A stretch of 64,000 bases of DNA from Paenirhizobium daejeonense (GTDB lineage: Bacteria; Pseudomonadota; Alphaproteobacteria; Rhizobiales; Rhizobiaceae): assembly GCF_014280875.1 (NCBI RefSeq), contig NZ_JACLAL010000001.1, positions 496,001 through 560,000 of the forward strand, read 5' to 3'. The translations under genes and the position numbers were made by a program. Each line of letters begins with the position of its first letter. Position 1 is the first letter of the stretch. Shown here one piece after another: positions 16,593 through 25,662 of this stretch. The notes beneath the pieces are model-generated. The model was not told the origin of the DNA, did no database searches, and saw only the letters and a program-made list of their open reading frames with translations.

Positions 16593-17030
16593 ATGACTGC
16601 CATCGGCACACGCGTTCTGGCAGCGGCCGGGTGTTATGTCGGCACGCCCTACCGGCATCAGGGATCGGCGGCGGGGATCGGCTGCGATTGCCTCGGTCTG
16701 GTGCGCGGCGTCTGGCGCGATCTTTACGGCCAAGAGCCGGAGTCGGTGCCGGCCTATGCGCCGGATTGGGCGGAGAGGGCGGGCGAGGAGCGGCTGCTCG
16801 ATGCGGCGGCGCGGCATTTCCTTCCCGTGCCAAGTCTAGCGGAAGCTGAACCGGGCGACCTGCTGGTCTTCCGGTTTCGTCCGCAATTCGCCGCCAAGCA
16901 TGCCGGTATTCTCTCCGGCCCCAACCATTTCATTCATGCGTATGAGCAGGCCGCCGTGATCCGCTCGGCGCTGGTGCCGGCGTGGAAAAGGCGGGTTGCC
17001 GGCGTCTTTCGTTTTCCCGACATTCTATGA
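16593..17030 (+). CDS. NlpC/P60 peptidase of the tail tip (GTA gp14-like)
   Basis: This 145-residue cysteine peptidase is expected to cleave cell-wall peptide during DNA delivery. The catalytic Cys is in GCDCLGLVRGVWRDLYG (about residue 31) and the catalytic His in KHAGILSG (about residue 108), with FIHAYE downstream as the third polar site. Length is normal. The ATG at 16593 follows GGGAGGG. It ends nine bases before the megatron gene. Confidence 0.93.
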   Translation: MTAIGTRVLAAAGCYVGTPYRHQGSAAGIGCDCLGLVRGVWRDLYGQEPESVPAYAPDWAERAGEERLLDAAARHFLPVPSLAEAEPGDLLVFRFRPQFAAKHAGILSGPNHFIHAYEQAAVIRSALVPAWKRRVAGVFRFPDIL

Positions 17031-17039
17031 GGTCCTTCT

Positions 17040-20000
17040 ATGGCGACCATTCTTTTCCAGGCGGCGGGTGCGGCACTCGGCTCCGTCTTCGGCCCGCTGG
17101 GCGCGGTGATCGGCCGTGCCGCCGGCGCACTTGCCGGCAGCGCCGTCGACCGCATGCTGATCGGCGGCTCTACGGTGACGGGTTCGCGTCTCTCGGCGGC
17201 GAGACTGCCGGGGGCTTCGGAGGGAACCGCGATCCCCCGGCTCTACGGCACGGCAAGGCTCGGTGGCACGCTGATCTGGGCGACGCGCTTCGAGGAGGAG
17301 GTGACCACCGAGCGCGCCGGCGGCAAGGCGACGGGAACGCGGGTGAAGACCTACAGCTATTTCGCCAATGTCGCCTTCGGGCTCTGCGAAGGGCCGGTGG
17401 CGGCGATCCGAAGGGTCTGGGCCGATGGGCAGGAAATCGACCTGACGGGGGTGGAGATGCGTTTCTATCCCGGGTCGGAAAAACAGCTTGTCGATCCGCT
17501 GATCGAGGCGAAGCAGGGAGCGGGCAATGCGCCTGCTTATCGCGGTCTCGCCTATGTGGTGTTCGAACGGCTGCCGCTCGATGATTTCGGCAACCGTATT
17601 CCGCTCATGCAGTTCGAGGTGATCCGCCCGGTCGGCAGGCTGGAAAGCGATATCCGCGCCGTGACGATCATTCCTGGCGCAACCGAGCACGGCTATGCGG
17701 CCAAGGCGATTTCGGAGCGGACGGGGGATGGCGAGGAGCGCATTATCAACCGCAACACGCTGACCGCGCCGACCGACTGGCAGGCCTCCATCGATGAATT
17801 GCAGGCTCTTTGCCCGAATCTCGAAAACGTGGCGCTGGTGGTGAGCTGGTTCGGCACCGATCTGAGGGCCGGCGAATGCCGGGTCGTGCCGGGCGTTGAG
17901 GTTTCCGCACGCGAGAATGAAAGCCGGGGGTGGCGCGTCTGCGGCATGGCGCGCACGGAGGCACGGCTGGTGAGCCGTCACGATGGCGGTCCGGCCTATG
18001 GCGGCACGCCCGACGATATGAGCGTGGTCGAGACGATCCGGGATCTGAAGGCGCGCGGCCTGAAGGTGACGCTCTATCCATTCCTGATGATGGACGTACC
18101 GGTTGGCAACGGCTTGCCGGACCCCCATGGCGGCGCGGAACAGGCGCCCTATCCCTGGCGCGGGCGTATCACCTGCCATCCGGCGCCGGGGCGGGCAGGC
18201 TCGCCTGACAGGACGGCAGCCGCGCGGAATGCCGTTGCGGCATTTTGCGGTTCGGCTGAGGCTGCCGATTTCACGGTTTCGGGAACTTCCGTTGCCTATG
18301 CCGGCGAGGACGAGGGCTATCGGCGGCTGGTGCTGCACTATGCGCTGCTGGCAAAGGCGGCGGGCGGTGTCGACGGCTTCCTGATCGGATCGGAACTGAG
18401 AGGGCTGACGACGCTGAGGGACGGGGTGGACGCCTTTCCCTTCGTAGAGGCGCTGGTGGAACTGGCGACAGATGTCAGGGCGATCCTCGGGGGCGGCACG
18501 AAGATCACCTATGGCGCGGACTGGAGCGAATATTTCGGTCATCATCCGCAGGATGGAACGGACGACGTCCATTTCCACCTCGATCCGCTATGGGCAAGTC
18601 CCGCGATCGATGCGGTCGGCATCGACAACTACATGCCGCTTGCCGACTGGCGTGATGGGGATCTCGAAGCCGGCAATCCCGATGGCTTTGCCACGCCCGA
18701 CGATGGGTTGGCGATGGCGGCGCAGATTGCCGGCGGCGAAGGATTCGACTGGTATTATGCGAGCGATGCCGACCGGGCCACACGTATTCGCACGCCCATT
18801 ACCGACGGGCTGGCCGGCAAGCCCTGGGTCTTCCGCTACAAGGATATCGCGGGCTGGTGGGCAAACCGTCACTACGACAGGGTGAACGGCGCTGAGCGGG
18901 CAATACCGACGGCATGGACGCCGGGGATGAAGCCGGTGTGGTTCACGGAGCTCGGATGCCCGGCAATCGACAAGGGCGCGAACCAGCCGAATGTCTTCGT
19001 CGATCCGAAATCGGCGGAAAGCGCGCTGCCGCATTTTTCGGGAGGGCTCAGGGCCGACAGCCAGCAGCGGCGTTTTCTGGAGGCCCATCTTGGCCTCTGG
19101 CGGGGCGTGGGGGTGCCGGACGGCATGGTCGATCCCGACAGGCTGTTCCTCTGGTGCTGGGATGCGCGGCCGCAGCCGGCCTTTCCGCTCGACACCGGGC
19201 TCTGGGCCGATGGCGGCAACTGGCGGACCGGCCACTGGCTGAACGGGCGGCTGGGCACGGCGACGCTGGCCGATACGCTTGCCGCGATCCTCGACGATCA
19301 TGGTTTTCACGATTACGACGTGTCGGAAGTAGCGGGCGATCTCGGCGGTTATGTGCAGGGCGACCTGGCCTCCGCCCGCAGCCTGATCGAGCCGCTGGCC
19401 GAGGCCTTCCTGATCGACGTGATCGAGGACGGTGCCGTCCTGCGCTTCCGGTCGCGGGCGGCGGCTGGACTGGCCGCGACCGCAATGCCGGTGCTCGCCG
19501 ACATCGAAGGTGAGCCGCTGTGGCGGGAAGCGCGCGGGCATGACAGTGACTTTGCCGCCGAAGCGATGCTGACCTTCTACGACCCGGCTGCCGATTACGC
19601 CGAGGCGAGCGTTCGCTCGCGCCGGGTGGAGGCGGCGACCACGCGCCAGCTTGCCCGCGATCTGGCGGCCGTCATTCCCGAGGAAACGGCGATCGCGGCA
19701 GCGGAAGCCATGCTGCGCGACCACCGCGTCGGGCGTCGGCGGCTGGAGCTTTCACTCGGACCGGGCGAGCTCGAGGTCCGGCCCGGGGATATCCTGAGTT
19801 TTCCCGAGGGACCGGCTGGACGCTTTCTTGTCGAGGAAATCGACGATGGCGCGGCACGGCGGCTGACGCTGCGGGAAGTGGCGGCCGCGACCTCGGCGCT
19901 ACGGGTGACGAGTGCGGACGGGCGTGTTTCCGGCAACCCGGCATCGGCGGGCTTTGCGCCGCTTCTCGCCTTCATGGACCTGCCGCAATACGAGGCGGGG

Positions 20001-20882
20001 GAAGCGGCAAGTTTCGCGCGGGTTGCAGGCTTCTGCCGGCCATGGCGACGCATCGCGATATCCGCCTCCGCCGAGGCGGAAGGCTATGGGCTGCGCATCA
20101 TTCTCGAACGCCCGGCGACCATGGGCGTGCTGGCCGCTCCGCTGCTGCCCGGGGTCTCGGGACGCTTCGACATGGCGCGGACGCTGGATGTGACGCTTTC
20201 CTTTGGCGGTCTTTCCTCTGCGAGTCGGCTGGCGGTGCTGAACGGTGCGAACCGGCTGGCGGTGCGTTCCGCCAGCGGAGACTGGGAAGTCCTCGCGTTT
20301 GCTGGAGCGCAGGAAATTGCTGCGGGGCGCTGGCGACTGACGGCCTTGTTGAGGGGCTTGGCCGGCACGGAGGATGCAATGGCGGCGGGTGCCGCTGAAG
20401 GCGCGACCGTGGTGCTGCTGGACGAGGCAGTGAAGCCGGTAAGCCTTGCGGGAGAAGAGGCTGGGCTGGTGCTCAACTATATCGCGGAAGCCGTGGGCGG
20501 AGCGGGACCGGCGAGGGGACCGTTCGCCTTTGCCGGTGGCATAAGGGCGGAAACGCCGCTGGCGCCGGTGCACCTGCGGGCCCAGAGAGCGCCGGAGGGC
20601 GATATCGTACTCGGCTGGGTGCGTCGCGGTCGTGTCGATGCCGACAACTGGCTCGGCGCGGATATTCCGCTCGACGAGGCGGCGGAAGCCTACAGGATCG
20701 AGATTCTGGACGGCGATATGGTGGTTCGTACAGTCGAGGCCGGTGCGCCGCGCTGGGTCTATCCGCAGGCGCTGGAGCTTGCCGATTTCGGGGTGGCGCA
20801 GACGTCTCTCAGGTTTCGCGTCAGGCAGATCGGACGGATAGCGGCGGGGATTGCCGCCGAGGCGGTGGTGGCGGTGGGGTGA
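17040..20882 (+). CDS. baseplate multidomain protein megatron (GTA gp15-like)
   Basis: This 1280-residue tail-tip protein begins with a glycine-zipper hydrophobic stretch (residues 5-45, GSVFGPLGAVIGRAAGALAG) thought in GTAs to act in membrane passage. A phage-tail domain, a TIM-barrel-like domain (about 400-720, with FLIGSELRGLTTLRDG and KPVWFTELGCPAIDKG, the latter like glycosidase active-site strands) and further tail and C-terminal beta domains follow. It closes the tail and contacts recipient cells. Size and order match RcGTA gp15. Confidence 0.94.
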   Translation: MATILFQAAGAALGSVFGPLGAVIGRAAGALAGSAVDRMLIGGSTVTGSRLSAARLPGASEGTAIPRLYGTARLGGTLIWATRFEEEVTTERAGGKATGTRVKTYSYFANVAFGLCEGPVAAIRRVWADGQEIDLTGVEMRFYPGSEKQLVDPLIEAKQGAGNAPAYRGLAYVVFERLPLDDFGNRIPLMQFEVIRPVGRLESDIRAVTIIPGATEHGYAAKAISERTGDGEERIINRNTLTAPTDWQASIDELQALCPNLENVALVVSWFGTDLRAGECRVVPGVEVSARENESRGWRVCGMARTEARLVSRHDGGPAYGGTPDDMSVVETIRDLKARGLKVTLYPFLMMDVPVGNGLPDPHGGAEQAPYPWRGRITCHPAPGRAGSPDRTAAARNAVAAFCGSAEAADFTVSGTSVAYAGEDEGYRRLVLHYALLAKAAGGVDGFLIGSELRGLTTLRDGVDAFPFVEALVELATDVRAILGGGTKITYGADWSEYFGHHPQDGTDDVHFHLDPLWASPAIDAVGIDNYMPLADWRDGDLEAGNPDGFATPDDGLAMAAQIAGGEGFDWYYASDADRATRIRTPITDGLAGKPWVFRYKDIAGWWANRHYDRVNGAERAIPTAWTPGMKPVWFTELGCPAIDKGANQPNVFVDPKSAESALPHFSGGLRADSQQRRFLEAHLGLWRGVGVPDGMVDPDRLFLWCWDARPQPAFPLDTGLWADGGNWRTGHWLNGRLGTATLADTLAAILDDHGFHDYDVSEVAGDLGGYVQGDLASARSLIEPLAEAFLIDVIEDGAVLRFRSRAAAGLAATAMPVLADIEGEPLWREARGHDSDFAAEAMLTFYDPAADYAEASVRSRRVEAATTRQLARDLAAVIPEETAIAAAEAMLRDHRVGRRRLELSLGPGELEVRPGDILSFPEGPAGRFLVEEIDDGAARRLTLREVAAATSALRVTSADGRVSGNPASAGFAPLLAFMDLPQYEAGEAASFARVAGFCRPWRRIAISASAEAEGYGLRIILERPATMGVLAAPLLPGVSGRFDMARTLDVTLSFGGLSSASRLAVLNGANRLAVRSASGDWEVLAFAGAQEIAAGRWRLTALLRGLAGTEDAMAAGAAEGATVVLLDEAVKPVSLAGEEAGLVLNYIAEAVGGAGPARGPFAFAGGIRAETPLAPVHLRAQRAPEGDIVLGWVRRGRVDADNWLGADIPLDEAAEAYRIEILDGDMVVRTVEAGAPRWVYPQALELADFGVAQTSLRFRVRQIGRIAAGIAAEAVVAVG

Positions 20883-20895
20883 CGTCCATGCAGCC

Positions 20896-21039
20896 GTCAT
20901 GCCGGACTTGATCCGGCATCCAGCAGGTGAGCGTCCGCGAGCCGAAAGAAGCATCCATCACCGATGATGGCATCCGTCAATGAGTCTCCAGCACGCAAGG
21001 ACTTGCGTGCACTGGATGCCGGATCAAGTCCGGCATGAC
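20896..21039. repeat. composite palindromic repeat, copy 3 (perfect ends)
   Basis: A 28-base palindromic end at 20896-20923 is repeated exactly, in reverse complement, at 21012-21039. Together they bound a 144-base unit. Each end is also a hairpin (ATGCCGG/CCGGCAT). This is the best-preserved of three such units in the GTA cluster. Confidence 0.75.
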
Positions 21040-21136
21040 GGAGGTCGGGCAGACCCCTCTCGACGAAGCGGCGGACGTTTCAGGCCCGATAACGAACAAC
21101 CGAAAACAATCAACCGATCAACAAAAGGAGCATGGC

Positions 21137-21364
21137 ATGAACGACCTGAAACAGTGGTATCAGTCGAAGACGGTTTGGGGCGCGCTGATCGCGATTGCGG
21201 CGTCTGCGCTGCGGCTCGCAGGGTTCGAACTGACTGCGGCCGACCAGTTACAGCTTGCCGACATCGCGGTTTCCGCCGCAGGCGCGCTCGGTGGCCTGCT
21301 TGCGATCTATGGGCGTCTGAAGGCGACGCGAGGCATCGAAACACGCAAGATGAACCCGATGTAA
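21137..21364 (+). CDS. small holin-like membrane protein at the end of the GTA cluster
   Basis: This 75-residue protein begins MNDLKQWYQSKTVWGALIAI. It has two hydrophobic segments (about residues 13-30 and 45-60) separated by a short polar stretch, and a basic tail (RLKATRGIETRK). The SKTVWG motif near the N-terminus is common in small phage membrane proteins often annotated as holins. It may let the endolysin at 4252 reach the wall. A GGAG lies seven bases before the ATG. The holin role is an inference. Confidence 0.65.
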   Translation: MNDLKQWYQSKTVWGALIAIAASALRLAGFELTAADQLQLADIAVSAAGALGGLLAIYGRLKATRGIETRKMNPM

Positions 21365-21440
21365 CCAGCATTCATTTGCCATTCAGACGTCATGCGATAC
21401 ATAATCCGGCAACAGTAAAAGTAGTCCGGAAGAATTAGCT

Positions 21441-21728
21441 ATGGCATCATTGATGGTCATCACGGGTCTGGCGGCGGGCCTCGCGGTTCCCTCGTGGCCC
21501 TATTTTGCGTCCGATGCCACGACGTCGGCACCTGTGCTCATTCAGTCGCAGGACGACAGCAATCGTGCAAGGACCGATTGCCGCGCAGCCGCGGCAAGAG
21601 CTGTCTCCGAGGTCGGAGGGCAGCTGCTCTCGGTGCGCCAGTCCGGCGACCAGTGCATCATCACGGTGCTCGTGCCCGGTAGCGGCAACGAGCGCCCGCG
21701 CAAGGTGACGATGCAGGTTTCGGAATAA
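21441..21728 (+). CDS. feuN: FeuN-like small periplasmic regulator of FeuPQ
   Basis: This 95-residue protein has an N-terminal signal sequence (MASLMVITGLAAGLAV) and a small mature domain with two cysteines (CRAAAARAVSEVGGQ and DQCIITVLVPG) that may form a disulfide. It sits directly upstream of feuP and feuQ in the same direction. In S. meliloti, FeuN is a small periplasmic protein that restrains FeuQ signalling. Position, size and export signal fit it. A terminator-like stem separates it from feuP. Confidence 0.8.
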   Translation: MASLMVITGLAAGLAVPSWPYFASDATTSAPVLIQSQDDSNRARTDCRAAAARAVSEVGGQLLSVRQSGDQCIITVLVPGSGNERPRKVTMQVSE

Positions 21729-21745
21729 CCGACATCCAGAAAAAT

Positions 21746-21780
21746 CAACCGTCCCGGCATTGATCGTGTCGGGACGGTTG
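21746..21780 (+). terminator. stem-loop between feuN and feuP
   Basis: CAACCGTCCCG (21746-21756) and CGGGACGGTTG (21770-21780) form a perfect 11-base stem with a 13-base loop. No T-run follows, so it may terminate partially or cap feuN mRNA, allowing feuN and feuPQ to differ in expression. Confidence 0.55.
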
Positions 21781-21803
21781 CAGGCAGGCAGGGGGCAAAT
21801 CTG

Positions 21804-22463
21804 ATGCGCATTCTCGTCGTCGAGGACGATGTCAATCTCAACCGGCAGCTCGTAGAGGCGCTGCAGGAAGCAGGCTACGTTGTCGACAAGGCCGTGGATG
21901 GCGAGGAGGGGCATTTTCTCGGCGATACCGAGCCTTATGACGCCGTGATCCTCGATATCGGCCTGCCGGAAATGGACGGCATCACGGTGCTGGAAAAATG
22001 GCGGGCGGCCGGTCGCGTCATGCCAGTGCTGATCCTGACCGCCCGTGATCGCTGGAGCGACAAGGTGGCCGGCATCGACGCCGGCGCCGACGACTATGTC
22101 GCCAAACCGTTCCACGTCGAGGAAGTGCTGGCGCGTATCCGCGCCCTGATCCGCCGGGCGGCGGGCCATGCCTCGTCGGAAATCGTCTGCGGTCCTGTGC
22201 GCCTCGACACCAAGAGCTCCAAGGCGACCGTCAACGGTGTGGCGCTGAAGCTGACCTCGCACGAGTACCGTCTGCTCTCCTACCTTATGCACCACATGGG
22301 CGAGGTCGTGTCGCGCACCGAGCTTGTCGAACATCTCTACGATCAGGATTTCGACCGCGATTCCAACACCATCGAAGTTTTTGTCGGCCGGCTGCGCAAG
22401 AAGATCGGCATCGACATGATCGAGACCGTGCGCGGTCTCGGCTACCGTATCCAAGCGCCCTGA
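21804..22463 (+). CDS. feuP: response regulator FeuP (OmpR/PhoB type)
   Basis: This 219-residue regulator has an N-terminal receiver domain with acidic pocket EDD, phospho-acceptor Asp in VILDIGLPEMDG (about residue 51) and Lys in AKPFH (about 101). A C-terminal winged-helix DNA-binding domain ends TVRGLGYRIQ. In S. meliloti FeuP controls ndvA, needed for cyclic beta-glucan export, osmotic adaptation and symbiosis. feuQ begins one base after its stop. Identification rests on the feuN-feuP-feuQ context plus sequence. Confidence 0.87.
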   Translation: MRILVVEDDVNLNRQLVEALQEAGYVVDKAVDGEEGHFLGDTEPYDAVILDIGLPEMDGITVLEKWRAAGRVMPVLILTARDRWSDKVAGIDAGADDYVAKPFHVEEVLARIRALIRRAAGHASSEIVCGPVRLDTKSSKATVNGVALKLTSHEYRLLSYLMHHMGEVVSRTELVEHLYDQDFDRDSNTIEVFVGRLRKKIGIDMIETVRGLGYRIQAP

Positions 22464-22464
22464 C

Positions 22465-23862
22465 ATGGCGCTGAAATCCCTCACGGCAAGGGTTCTCCTG
22501 CTGGCGACGCTCTGGTCGGCGGCGGCGCTGATAACCATTGCCGTGGTGATTTCGGCTCTCTACCGGCAGGGCGTCGAACGCGGCTTCAACAACCTGCTGC
22601 GCGCCCAGCTTTACAACGTTATCAACTCGGTCTCCGTGAGCGATGGCAACAGCCTCGCCGGCAATCCGGCACTCGGGGATCTGCGCTTTTCCCAGCCGGA
22701 AAGCGGCTGGTACTGGCTGGTCGAGCCGCTCGGCAGCTATGGCGCAGCGCCGCTCGCCTCCACCTCGCTCGGCATGGCCAACCTGCCGGTGCCGGGGCTG
22801 GAGGAATATCCCTTCGACGAACATTACGAGCGCTTCTATCCGATGGAAGACGCCTCCGGAAACCGGCTGAGGGTGGCTGAAACCGAAGTCGTGCTGGACG
22901 GCGAAGGGCGCGCGGCGCGTTTTCGCGTTTCCGGCAATCTCGAAGTGGTCGAGGAGGAAATCTCCTTCTTTTCGACGCGGCTTTATGCGGCTCTTGCCCT
23001 GTTCGGTTTCGGCGGTCTCGTGGTCAACGGTCTTGCCATTCTTTACGGCCTGAAACCCCTCGACCGGGCGCGGCGCGCATTGGAGAAGATTCGCGGCGGC
23101 GAGGCAGAGCGGATCGAAGGGGAATTCCCGCGCGAGATCCAGCCGCTCGCCAACGAGATCAACGCGCTGATCGACAGCAACCGCCGTATTGTAGAGCGGG
23201 CCCGCATGCAGGTCGGCAATCTTGCGCATTCGCTGAAGACGCCGATTGCCGTTCTGCTCAACGAAGCGAGAACGCTCGACAAGACCCATGGCGAGGTGGT
23301 GGTGAGCCAGGCGGAAGCCATGCAGGGGCAGGTGACGTCCTACCTGAACCGCGCCCGCATTGCAGCCCAGAGGGATTCCGTTCTCGCCCGTACCGATGCC
23401 GAGCCGGTGCTGGAGCGGCTGGTCCGGGTCATGCGCAGGCTCAATCCCGAAACCGAATTTCGCCTCGAGATCGCGCCTGGCCTGACATTCGCGATGGAAC
23501 AGCAGGATGTCGAGGAAACCGTCGGTAATCTTCTCGAAAACGCGGCACGTTTTGCCAAGACCATGGTCCTCCTGAGAGCCTCGCATGCGGACTCCGCCGC
23601 CAGCGGAACGGATAGCGGGCGACGCCACTGGATCGAGGTGACGGTCGATGACGACGGTCCCGGCTTGAAGCCCGATCAGATCGGCGAGGCGCTGAAACGC
23701 GGCACGCGGCTGGACGAGAGCAAGCCCGGCACTGGCCTCGGTCTTTCCATCGTCAAGGAAATTTCCAACGAATATCAGGGGGCCTTCGGCTTGTCCCGTG
23801 CAGAAATTGGTGGATTGAAAGCGAGACTTGTGCTGCCGGCTGTGACAAGAGACACTGCGTGA
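22465..23862 (+). CDS. feuQ: sensor histidine kinase FeuQ
   Basis: This 465-residue membrane kinase has a first membrane segment near residues 10-32, a periplasmic sensor of about 140 residues, a second segment near 180-200 (LYAALALFGFGGLVVNGLAI), a HAMP-like linker, and the H-box NLAHSLKTPIAVLLNEA (His near residue 256). The ATPase domain has NLLENAARFAK, DDGPGL and GTGLGLSIV. It should phosphorylate FeuP, with FeuN acting on its periplasmic side. Confidence 0.87.
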   Translation: MALKSLTARVLLLATLWSAAALITIAVVISALYRQGVERGFNNLLRAQLYNVINSVSVSDGNSLAGNPALGDLRFSQPESGWYWLVEPLGSYGAAPLASTSLGMANLPVPGLEEYPFDEHYERFYPMEDASGNRLRVAETEVVLDGEGRAARFRVSGNLEVVEEEISFFSTRLYAALALFGFGGLVVNGLAILYGLKPLDRARRALEKIRGGEAERIEGEFPREIQPLANEINALIDSNRRIVERARMQVGNLAHSLKTPIAVLLNEARTLDKTHGEVVVSQAEAMQGQVTSYLNRARIAAQRDSVLARTDAEPVLERLVRVMRRLNPETEFRLEIAPGLTFAMEQQDVEETVGNLLENAARFAKTMVLLRASHADSAASGTDSGRRHWIEVTVDDDGPGLKPDQIGEALKRGTRLDESKPGTGLGLSIVKEISNEYQGAFGLSRAEIGGLKARLVLPAVTRDTA

Positions 23863-23934
23863 TTGATATACCTATGAAAAACAATGCCGGCCATAAAGAT
23901 GCCATGTGCATGCCGCAGCAGAGCGAGGATTGAA

Positions 23935-24402
23935 GTGACAATCGGGCGTTTCGACGAGACTTGGGCTGGTTCGATGGGTGGTACCCGCATTCGTTCGGTG
24001 GCGATGGTAGCGCTGACTGCGCTTGCATTGACGGGCTGCGGGACCACCGGTGGCCCGCGTGGAGGCCTCGCTTCCTCCGGCAAGACAGCAAATTCTTCGA
24101 CCCTCTACATTTCCGCTTTGCAGGGCGGCATTGTGTCGCGCTCCGGCGTCAAGCTTTCGAACAGCGAACGCCAGAGGGCGCTTGAAGCCGAGTATCGTGC
24201 GTTGGAAGCTGCCCCCGGTGGGCAACCCGTTGCATGGCAGGGCGGCGACGTGAGCGGACAGGTGGTCGCGGCCGCTCCCTATCAGGTCGGTCAGCAGAAT
24301 TGCCGGCAGTACACCCACAAGCTGGTCTACAACGGCAAGCAGATCGAGGCGCGAGGTGCTGCCTGCCGCAACAGTGACGGCACCTGGACGCCCTTGACAT
24401 AA
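23935..24402 (+). CDS. lipoprotein, 17-kDa surface antigen-like
   Basis: This 155-residue protein has a lipoprotein signal: hydrophobic MVALTALALTGC with lipobox LTGC at about residues 25-28. The C-terminal NCRQYTHKLVYNGK...GAACRNSDGTWTPL block has the C-R-x-Y ... A-C-R-x-x-DG-x-W pattern of the RT0821/17-kDa surface-antigen group. It is probably anchored in the outer membrane. The GTG at 23935, preceded by GAGG, is the best start; an ATG at 23974 is an alternative. Its stop codon lies inside the palindrome at 24392-24409. Confidence 0.78.
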   Translation: MTIGRFDETWAGSMGGTRIRSVAMVALTALALTGCGTTGGPRGGLASSGKTANSSTLYISALQGGIVSRSGVKLSNSERQRALEAEYRALEAAPGGQPVAWQGGDVSGQVVAAAPYQVGQQNCRQYTHKLVYNGKQIEARGAACRNSDGTWTPLT

Positions 24403-24407
24403 GTCAA
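24394..24407. promoter_or_regulatory. Fnr/FixK-type box upstream of ccmI
   Basis: TTGACATAAGTCAA fits the Crp/Fnr-family TTGA-N6-TCAA core exactly and lies in a longer perfect palindrome (CCTTGAC-ATAA-GTCAAGG, 24392-24409). It is about 113 bases before the ccmI start. Low-oxygen activation of cytochrome c maturation would make sense. A weak terminator hairpin is the alternative. Confidence 0.45.
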
Positions 24408-24519
24408 GGCCTGAGTGCGTTCTCTTCCTTACTGCTCGACTTGCGGCCAAACGCCTCAACTTTGCGTCATTGGCCGTTTGTCTGTTGGATTGGGCTTCTG
24501 CTTGAAGTAATTGGACGCC

Positions 24520-25662
24520 ATGCTGTTCTGGATCATCGCCGCTCTCCTGACCGTTGCCGTTGCCGTCGCCCTGTTGGCGCCGTTGCTCAAGGGGGCGGCG
24601 AGCGAGCCCGATGACGATGTCGGCGAGGCCGCTGTCTACCGCGATCAATTGCGGGAGCTCGAGCGGGACAAGGGCCTCGGTCTGATCTCTGCCGAAGACG
24701 CCGATTATGCCCGCGCCGAGATCGCTCGCCGCCTGCTTTCGGTTTCGACCGGCAAGGGTGCCGCAGGTGCTAGCAAGGGCGCTCGGGCGAGCCGTCATCC
24801 GCTGGCGCAGGCTTTCGTCATTCTCGGTCTTCCGGCGATAGGGCTCGGACTCTATCTGCTGACAGGCAGTCCGGGCATGCCTGCGGCGCCGCTTGCCGAG
24901 CGGCTGGAAAATCCCGGCAACAATCTGGAACTTCTGGTCGCCAAGGCCGAACGCCATCTGGCGGAAAACCCCAATGACGGGGCGGGCTGGGATGTGCTGG
25001 CGCCGATCTACTTCAAGAGCCAACGCATCGGCGACGCCGAGCTTGCCTACCGCAACGCCATTCGTTTTCTCGGAACCAACCCGGCGCGTATGAGCGGTCT
25101 CGGTGAAGTGCTGGTCGCAGGAAGCGGCGGGATCGTCACGGAGGACGCCCGATCCGCCTTCGAAGAGGCATTGCGTCTCGACAGCAACAATCCGCGCGCC
25201 GAATTCTATCTGGCGCTGGCGCTGGAACAGGCCGGCAAGCGCGCTGAGGCTAAGGCCGCGTTCGAGAGGCTGCTGGCGGCCTCGCCGAAGGAGGCGCCCT
25301 GGGTGCCGCTTGTCAACCAGCATATTGCTACAAACAGCGGGGACGCTCCAGCTGCTTCCGCTGCGCCTGGCAATCCGACCGAGGCCGATGTGGCAGCCGC
25401 ACAGGACATGTCCGCAGGCGATCGCATGGCGATGATCCGCGGCATGGTCGACAGTCTGGACGCCAAGCTCAAGGACGATCCGAAGAATTTCGAGGGATGG
25501 ATGCGCCTCGTGCGCTCCTATGCCATGTTGAAGGAACCGGAGCGCGCAGTTGGCGCATTGAAGGACGGACTTGCAACCTTCCCGGCCGAAGGGGAAGAAG
25601 GCAAGCAACTGATCGCCATGGCCCGGGAACTCGGCCTGCCGGTTGAGGAGGCATTGAAATGA
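24520..25662 (+). CDS. ccmI: cytochrome c maturation protein CcmI (CycH)
   Basis: This 380-residue apocytochrome chaperone of the heme-ligation complex has a first membrane segment at residues 2-25 ([20 protein letters not shown]), a loop with [15 protein letters not shown], a second membrane segment near 97-115, and a large periplasmic TPR-like region ([23 protein letters not shown]). The ATG at 24520 matches family N-termini; a TTG at 24511 is possible. It overlaps ccmE by four bases and heads the ccmIEFH operon. Confidence 0.92.
   Translation: MLFWIIAALLTVAVAVALLAPLLKGAASEPDDDVGEAAVYRDQLRELERDKGLGLISAEDADYARAEIARRLLSVSTGKGAAGASKGARASRHPLAQAFVILGLPAIGLGLYLLTGSPGMPAAPLAERLENPGNNLELLVAKAERHLAENPNDGAGWDVLAPIYFKSQRIGDAELAYRNAIRFLGTNPARMSGLGEVLVAGSGGIVTEDARSAFEEALRLDSNNPRAEFYLALALEQAGKRAEAKAAFERLLAASPKEAPWVPLVNQHIATNSGDAPAASAAPGNPTEADVAAAQDMSAGDRMAMIRGMVDSLDAKLKDDPKNFEGWMRLVRSYAMLKEPERAVGALKDGLATFPAEGEEGKQLIAMARELGLPVEEALK

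Noticed and set aside
1316..21364. active temperate prophage
   Set aside because: No integrase, repressor, replication gene or att-like direct repeats were found; the gene order is that of a GTA.
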